Origin: Luteitalea sp. TBR-22
GTDB lineage: Bacteria > Acidobacteriota > Vicinamibacteria > Vicinamibacterales > Vicinamibacteraceae
Direction of reading: 5' to 3'
NCBI RefSeq assembly: GCF_016865485.1
Contig: NZ_AP024452.1
Span: 4,424,501 to 4,488,500, forward strand
DNA: 64,000 nucleotides
Positions within the stretch are counted from its first letter, which is position 1, and each line of letters begins with the position of its first letter. The notes below the pieces were generated by a model, which saw only the letters and a program-made list of their open reading frames with translations, was not told where the DNA came from and made no database searches. Both the position numbers and the translations under genes were made by a program. Below are positions 57,722 to 64,000 of the stretch, piece by piece.

Positions 57722-59224
57722 TCAGTACGCCTTCGCGAAGCAGGCCATGACCGTCGCGGGGCGCCCGGTGACAAAGCAGGCCTTGCCCTCGTACGACGGC
57801 GCGACGAACGGGTAGTTGCGGATGGTCGCCTGCGTCTCGGCCTTCACCTGCGCCTCGATCGCCGGGTCGTCGCACCACGGCGCGAACACGAAGCCCGGAC
57901 GCGCGCCCGCCATCAGCGTCTTGAACTCGTCGTAGTTCTCCGTGTAGTGCGTGCGCTCCTCGCGCACCTGCTTCGCCTTCTCGAACAGCGACGCCTGAAT
58001 GGACGCGAGCCAGCCCTGCACCTGCGCAACGAGCCCGTCCATCGGCACGAAGGCCTTCTCGCGGGTGTCGCGACGCGCCAGCACCACCTGCTGCTTCTCG
58101 ATGTCCTTGGGCCCGATCTCGAGCCGCACCGGCACGCCGCGCATCTCCCAGTCGGCGAACTTCCAGCCCGGCGTGTAGGCGTCGCGGTCGTCGAGCATCA
58201 CGCGCACGCCGGCGGCCACCAGCGCGTCCTTGATCTTCTGCGCGTGCGGCAGCACCGTCTCGCGCCAGTCGCCGCGCGGGATGGGGACGATCACCACCTG
58301 GTACGGCGCGATGTTGGGCGGCAGCACGAGGCCGCTGTCGTCGCCGTGCACCATGATCAGCCCGCCGATCAGGCGCGTCGACACGCCCCAGGACGTCGTC
58401 CACGCGTGCTGCTCGACCTTGTCACGCCCCTGGAACTTGATCTCGAAGGCCTTGGCGAAGTTCTGCCCGAGGTTGTGCGAGGTGCCGGCCTGCAGCGCAC
58501 GGCCGTCGCCCATCAGCGCCTCGATCGAATACGTCTTCGAGGCGCCCGCGAACTTCTCGGCGTCGCTCTTGCGGCCCTCGATGACCGGCATCGCCAGCTC
58601 GGTCTCGACGAACTCCTTGTAGACGCCGAGGATCTTCAGCGTCTCCTCCTCGGCCTCGGCCTCGGTCTCGTGGACCGTGTGCCCTTCCTGCCAGAGGAAC
58701 TCGGTGGTGCGCAGGAACGGGCGCGTGACCTTCTCCCAGCGGACGACGTTGGCCCACTGGTTGATCAGGATGGGGAGATCACGCCACGACTGCAGCCACT
58801 TGGCGTACATCGTGCCGATGATGACCTCGGAGGTCGGCCGGATCGCCAGCTTCTCCTCCAGCTTTTCCTTGCCGCCGTGCGTGACCCAGGCCACCTCGGG
58901 GGCGAAGCCCTCGACGTGCTCGGCTTCCTTCATCAGCAGACTCTCGGGGATGAAGAGCGGGAAGTAGGCGTTGACGTGACCGGTGGCCTTGAGCCGCGCG
59001 TCGAGCAGCTGCTGGATGCGCTCCCAGATGGCGTAGCCGTACGGGCGGATCGTCATGCACCCCTTGAGCCCCGGGGTGTAGTCGGCCAGTTCCGCGCGCA
59101 GCACCACGTCGAGGTACCAGCGCGAGTAGTCCTCCGCCTGCGAGGTGATCGCCGTGACGAACGCGTCGCCCTTGGCGCCGCCCTTGCCCTGTTGTGCCTG
59201 CCCCTTGCCCTGCTGCTCGCTCAT
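57722..59224 (-). CDS. proS: Proline--tRNA ligase, compact (archaeal/eukaryal-like) type
   Basis: A 500-aa class II synthetase. Motif 2 is FLRTTEFLWQEGHTVHET, after RPTSE; the motif 3 region is SGLVLPPNIAPYQVVIVPI. The editing (INS) domain found between motifs 2 and 3 of classical bacterial ProRS is absent, and a C-terminal extension is present instead, ending VTGRPATVMACFAKAY. This is the shorter 'type 3' form found in archaea, eukaryotes and some bacteria. The 20-residue N-terminal tail is Gln/Gly/Lys-rich. ATG at 59224 has GAGG upstream. It lies 8 nt after nadB and is co-transcribed with it. Confidence 0.95.
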   Translation of the reverse strand: MSEQQGKGQAQQGKGGAKGDAFVTAITSQAEDYSRWYLDVVLRAELADYTPGLKGCMTIRPYGYAIWERIQQLLDARLKATGHVNAYFPLFIPESLLMKEAEHVEGFAPEVAWVTHGGKEKLEEKLAIRPTSEVIIGTMYAKWLQSWRDLPILINQWANVVRWEKVTRPFLRTTEFLWQEGHTVHETEAEAEEETLKILGVYKEFVETELAMPVIEGRKSDAEKFAGASKTYSIEALMGDGRALQAGTSHNLGQNFAKAFEIKFQGRDKVEQHAWTTSWGVSTRLIGGLIMVHGDDSGLVLPPNIAPYQVVIVPIPRGDWRETVLPHAQKIKDALVAAGVRVMLDDRDAYTPGWKFADWEMRGVPVRLEIGPKDIEKQQVVLARRDTREKAFVPMDGLVAQVQGWLASIQASLFEKAKQVREERTHYTENYDEFKTLMAGARPGFVFAPWCDDPAIEAQVKAETQATIRNYPFVAPSYEGKACFVTGRPATVMACFAKAY

Positions 59225-59232
59225 GATCCTCG

Positions 59233-60834
59233 TCAATCCGCTCTGCGCTGCAGCACGTCGCTGCAGTGATGGCCCCACGTGTCGTCCCGTCGCTCCGGGA
59301 AGTCGGTCCGGTAGTGGCCGCCCCGGCTCTCCTCCCGCCGCAGCGCCGCGCGGCCCATCAGCCACGCCACCGTGACCAGGCTGCGCATCTGCGCGGCCGC
59401 CAATCCTTCGCCCGGCGCCGCGAAGCGCGCCGCCCAGGCCCGCCCGAAGTAGGACTCGGCCTCGCGCAGCCCCTCGGGCGTGCGGACCAGGCCGAGATCC
59501 CGCCAGGCTCGCGCACGGACCACCGCCGCATCGAGTCCCTCGGGCCACGCGCCACCCGCGGCGGGCATCGGCTGATCGCACACCACGAGGCGATCGGAGT
59601 TCCACGCGTCCCGCGCCCGGGGCCTCTCGCCCATCACTGCGCCGGCACGCGCGCCGAAGACCAGGCCCTCGAGCAGCGAGTTGCTCGCGAGCCGATTGGC
59701 GCCGTGCACACCCGTGCACGCCACTTCCCCGGCCGCATACAGGCCGGGCACCGACGTCCGCCCGTCGAGATCGGTGACCACGCCGCCCATCACGTAGTGG
59801 ACCGCCGGGCTCACCGGAATGGGGTCGCGCGCGAGATCGAGCCCGACCTCGCGGCAGGCGTCCGAAATCTGCGGGAACCGCCCGTGGACGTCGAGCCCGG
59901 TCAGGTGGGCCAGCGACAGGTAGACGGGCGCTGCCGTGCGCTGGGACTCGCGCACGATCGCCCGCGCGACGCGATCACGAGGCGCGAGTTCGGCGGCCGC
60001 CTCGTAGCGGGTCATGAACGCCTCGCCATGCACGTTCAGCAGGCGGGCCCCCTCGCCGCGCAGGGCCTCCGACAGCAGGAAGCGCGCGCGCCCCGGCACG
60101 TCGAGCACCGTCGGGTGGAACTGCACGAACTCGAGGTCGGCCACTTCCGCGCCGGCCTCGAACGCCATCGCCATGCCGTCGCCGGTGATCACGGCCGGGT
60201 TGGTGGTCTGCGAGAACACGTGCCCGGCCCCGCCCGTCGCGAGCAACGTCGCCGCGGCGCGCGTCTCGTGCCGCATGCCGTCGGCGTCGTGCCACGCGGC
60301 GCCCACGCACCGCCCGCCCTCGACGATCAGGTCGCTGACGATGGCGTGATCGACGAGGGTGATCGCCGGCGCGGCTGCCACCTGTGCATGCAGGACGCGG
60401 CTGATCTCCCGACCGGTCGCATCCTCGGCGTGGAACACGCGACGCACGCTGTGCGCCGCCTCGCGCGTCGGCGATGGTCGGCCGTCCGGGAGCCGGTCGA
60501 AGGCGGCTCCCCACGCGAGCAGTTCCTCGACGTAGGCCGGACCGGCCTCCACCAGCATCCGCACGGCGCCGGGCTCGCACAGCCCGTCGCCCGCCGCCAG
60601 CGTGTCCTCGTAGTGCAGCGACGGCGAGTCATCGTCGCCCAGCGCCGCGGCGATGCCGCCCTGCGCCCAGACGGTGCTGCCCTGCCCGGGGTCGCCCTTG
60701 GTGAGGATGCAGACACGCCCCCGACTCGCCAGCGCCAATGCTGCGCGGAGCGCCGCGATGCCGCTGCCGAGGACGAGGAAATCGGGTGTGGTGGTCACCA
60801 GTGGGGTGTCAGCTCCTGTCCGTGCGGCCCGCAT
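59233..60834 (-). CDS. nadB: L-aspartate oxidase
   Basis: A 533-aa flavoenzyme that oxidises L-aspartate to iminoaspartate, the first step of de novo NAD synthesis. The FAD-binding N-terminus is LVLGSGIAALRAALALA. Conserved blocks are GSTVWAQGGIAAALG, TLLATGGAGHVF, VQFHPTVLDVPGRARFLLSEALRGEGA and HGANRLASNSLLEGLVFG. The helical C-terminal domain is complete. A GTG at 60798 is an alternative start. nadA and nadC are not in the window. It precedes proS by 8 nt. Confidence 0.95.
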   Translation of the reverse strand: MRAARTGADTPLVTTTPDFLVLGSGIAALRAALALASRGRVCILTKGDPGQGSTVWAQGGIAAALGDDDSPSLHYEDTLAAGDGLCEPGAVRMLVEAGPAYVEELLAWGAAFDRLPDGRPSPTREAAHSVRRVFHAEDATGREISRVLHAQVAAAPAITLVDHAIVSDLIVEGGRCVGAAWHDADGMRHETRAAATLLATGGAGHVFSQTTNPAVITGDGMAMAFEAGAEVADLEFVQFHPTVLDVPGRARFLLSEALRGEGARLLNVHGEAFMTRYEAAAELAPRDRVARAIVRESQRTAAPVYLSLAHLTGLDVHGRFPQISDACREVGLDLARDPIPVSPAVHYVMGGVVTDLDGRTSVPGLYAAGEVACTGVHGANRLASNSLLEGLVFGARAGAVMGERPRARDAWNSDRLVVCDQPMPAAGGAWPEGLDAAVVRARAWRDLGLVRTPEGLREAESYFGRAWAARFAAPGEGLAAAQMRSLVTVAWLMGRAALRREESRGGHYRTDFPERRDDTWGHHCSDVLQRRAD

Positions 60835-60862
60835 CCCCGCCGGGACCCTGCTATCCTACCAT

Positions 60863-60886
60863 CCGCCTTCGCCGAGGCTTCGGCGG
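60863..60886. repeat. REP-like palindrome upstream of aroB
   Basis: CCGCC(TTC)GCC-GA-GGC(TTC)GGCGG: two short stems with a symmetrical TTC/TTC internal loop. It lies in the divergent nadB/aroB region. Confidence 0.5.
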
Positions 60887-60987
60887 ACAGGCCCCTGTTT
60901 CGGGCCGGATTTCTGCTCCGCGGCCACGCCCGTGTGCCAGCCCCCGTCGCGATGGCAGGCACGCGGCGGTTCTCGTCCGATTCGCCC

Positions 60988-62082
60988 ATGACTCCCACAG
61001 TTCTCGAGGTGCACACCCGGTCGACGCAGGTGTCGCGCATCCTCATCGCCCCCGGCCTTCTCGGCACGCTCGACGCCCTCGTGCGCGAAGCCTGTCCCGG
61101 CGCGTCCCGCCTCGTCGTCGTCTCGAGCCCGACCGTGTGGCGACTGCACGGCGCGACGGTGCGTGAGGGGCTCGGCCTCGCTGCCGAGGACGAGCCGGTG
61201 CTCGTCAACGACGGCGAGAAGGCCAAGACGATGGCCACGCTGGGCAAGGTGCACGACGCGCTCGTCACGCGCGGCATCGACCGCAAGGCGGTGCTGGTGG
61301 TGGTCGGCGGCGGGGTGATCGGCGACCTGGCGGGCTTTGCCGCGGCCAGCTATCTCCGCGGCATCCGCCTGGTGCACGTACCGACGACGGTGGTCGCCCA
61401 GACCGACAGCGCCATCGGAGGCAAGGTGGGCGTGAACCACCGGCTCGGGAAGAACCTGCTCGGCGCCTTCCACCAACCGGCGCTCGTGGCCGTGGACCCG
61501 GTGGTGCTGGGCACCCTGAGCCGGCGCGAGCTCAGGGCCGGCCTCTACGAGGTGGTCAAGTACGGCGTGATCGCGTCGGCGCCGCTGTTTGCCCGGTGCC
61601 AGCAGACGATGGATGCGCTGCTCGACGGGCAGCCCGACGCCCTGCTGCCGGTGATCACCGAGTGCTGCGCCATCAAGGCCGACGTGGTCACCAAGGACGA
61701 GCGCGAGGACGGGCTGCGCAAGATCCTCAACTTCGGCCACACGATCGGCCACGCGCTCGAGGCCGTGACGCAGTACCGGCTCCTGCGCCACGGGGAAGCG
61801 GTCGCCTACGGAATGAAGGCCGCGTCGGCCATCGCGGTCGCCAGGGGCACCTGGCCGCGTGAGGCGCACGACGCGCTGATCGCGCTGCTCGAGGCGATGG
61901 GACCGCTGCCGGCCATCACGCACCTCGATGCCGACGACGTCCTCGAGGCGACCAGGCGCGACAAGAAGGTCGTCGCCGGGACGTTGCACTTCGTCCTGCC
62001 GACGCGCATCGGCGAGACGACGATCGCCACCGACGTCGACGAGGCGCAGGTGAGGGTGGGCCTGACGGCGCTCGGTCTGTAA
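60988..62082 (+). CDS. aroB: 3-dehydroquinate synthase
   Basis: A 364-aa enzyme for the second step of the shikimate pathway. The NAD site has GGGVIGDLAGFAAASYLRGI, then VPTTVVAQTDSAIGGKVGVNH. Zinc ligands are visible in GLYEVVKYG (Glu), NFGHTIGHALE (His) and LRHGEAVAYGM (His). Length and motifs are typical. The ATG at 60988 fits the family N-terminus; one at 60952 is also in frame. No other aro gene is adjacent. Confidence 0.96.
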   Translation: MTPTVLEVHTRSTQVSRILIAPGLLGTLDALVREACPGASRLVVVSSPTVWRLHGATVREGLGLAAEDEPVLVNDGEKAKTMATLGKVHDALVTRGIDRKAVLVVVGGGVIGDLAGFAAASYLRGIRLVHVPTTVVAQTDSAIGGKVGVNHRLGKNLLGAFHQPALVAVDPVVLGTLSRRELRAGLYEVVKYGVIASAPLFARCQQTMDALLDGQPDALLPVITECCAIKADVVTKDEREDGLRKILNFGHTIGHALEAVTQYRLLRHGEAVAYGMKAASAIAVARGTWPREAHDALIALLEAMGPLPAITHLDADDVLEATRRDKKVVAGTLHFVLPTRIGETTIATDVDEAQVRVGLTALGL

Positions 62083-62084
62083 TC

Positions 62085-62175
62085 TGAACCTGGAAATTCG
62101 AAATGCTCGTGCGCCGGCTGCGCCTGGCGCGGCGAAGACCGAAGGCCCAAGCCGCCTGAAGTTTCACATTTCCAA
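62085..62175. repeat. Inverted word arms between convergent genes
   Basis: The left arm AACCTGGAAATTCGAAATG (62087-62105) is mirrored by CATTTCCAAGCTCGAATT (62167-62184) across ~60 nt that also contain GACCGAAGGCCCAAG words. The arms are unusually AT-rich for this DNA. Confidence 0.65.
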
Positions 62176-62182
62176 GCTCGAA

Positions 62183-63601
<1,419 letters not shown>

Positions 63602-63667
63602 CTGGGGACAGACGAATCCGACGGGAGACGGGCGGTCCAGCCTTCCCTCGGCCGTGAGTCGGTCAGT

Positions 63668-64000
63668 CTACTGGATCCACGCCGACGGGACGCCTGCCGC
63701 GCGCGCCTCCCGCTGGAAGGCCTCGTGCGCCGCGGTGGCCTCCGCGAGCCTCTCCTCGGCCTTGGCCACTTGCGCCCTCAGGTCGGCGCGTTCGGCGGAC
63801 GCACGCGCCGCGATGTCGGGATTGGCCGCCTGCGACTCGAGCGACAAACGGTCGCCGAGCGCCTTGAGCTGACGCACTTGCGTGCGGGCCTCCGACAAGG
63901 CGCCGTTGATGGCGGCCGCGCGGCTGCGCCAGCCGTCCTCGTCGTCTGCCGGCGCAGCCTTCCCCTTCGTGTCCGCTGCGGCGGCCGCGGTGGCCTTCGC
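63668..64000 (-). CDS. Partial coiled-coil protein (N-terminus outside the window)
   Basis: 110 C-terminal residues are visible. An Ala/Lys-rich stretch (ADTKGKAAPADDEDGW) leads into a long predicted coiled coil with heptad-like Leu/Ala spacing (LSEARTQVRQLKALGDRL, then AERADLRAQVAKAEERLAEATAAHEAF), ending VPSAWIQ. The frame stays open to the window edge. I do not recognise a family. It would be transcribed towards, and possibly with, the NtrC-type regulator, since both are on the minus strand with a 66-nt gap. Confidence 0.7.
   Translation of the reverse strand, partial: AKATAAAAADTKGKAAPADDEDGWRSRAAAINGALSEARTQVRQLKALGDRLSLESQAANPDIAARASAERADLRAQVAKAEERLAEATAAHEAFQREARAAGVPSAWIQ

Overview
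The window is strongly GC-rich, gene-dense chromosomal DNA with no phage, IS element, CRISPR array or rRNA that I can see. Two 'VWFA-related' secreted proteins, a 177-aa ECF sigma factor overlapped by a Ser/Thr kinase, a second kinase with TPRs, and a glucuronoyl-esterase-like enzyme point to Acidobacteriota, most likely the Vicinamibacteria (Luteitalea-like) branch. That placement is inference from gene content; no marker phylogeny could be run.

Layout. 1-5.7 kb: SppA (C-terminus outside the window), tRNA-Leu(CAG), two small proteins, a secreted serine hydrolase and an N4-(beta-GlcNAc)-asparaginase. 5.8-8.6 kb: alpha-glucan phosphorylase, a very long inverted repeat and a zinc-ribbon protein. 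8.7-11.7 kb: a two-gene signalling unit on the minus strand, a cNMP-domain histidine kinase followed by a receiver/glutaredoxin-like/thioredoxin-reductase-like fusion. 11.8-17.2 kb: secreted beta-propeller and VWFA-related proteins around a small membrane protein. 17.3-22.8 kb: M24 peptidase, HtrA protease, CYTH phosphatase/cyclase, and a MurU-like nucleotidyltransferase next to an AmgK-like sugar kinase (cell-wall recycling).

22.8-34.4 kb is the translation/RNA core: sugar isomerase-like protein, asnS, rimO, then rimP-nusA-infB-rbfA-nrnA-truB with very short gaps or overlaps. The usual downstream rpsO-pnp pair lies at 39.1-41.6 kb, separated from truB by an alpha/beta hydrolase, an ECF sigma factor and a membrane Ser/Thr kinase. 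41.7-47.5 kb: TPR kinase, a cupredoxin with altered metal ligands, a CE15-like esterase and an M48 protease. 47.5-54.5 kb: smc and a C-terminal processing protease on the minus strand, divergent from tatA-tatC. 54.7-64 kb: an OmpA/PKD outer-membrane protein behind an excellent sigma70-type promoter, a HEAT-repeat-like protein, nadB-proS, aroB, an NtrC-type regulator and a partial coiled-coil gene.

Two genome-style features stand out. First, many spacers are built from short 'words' (GACTCCC, GGGCCTTGG, GCGTTAG, GGCATCGC and others) repeated in tandem, often with a reverse-complement arm at the other end of the same spacer; one such word array lies in frame inside rimO. Second, at least seven genes have a TANNNT-like -10 box ending 6-7 nt before the start codon with no Shine-Dalgarno sequence, which predicts leaderless mRNAs.
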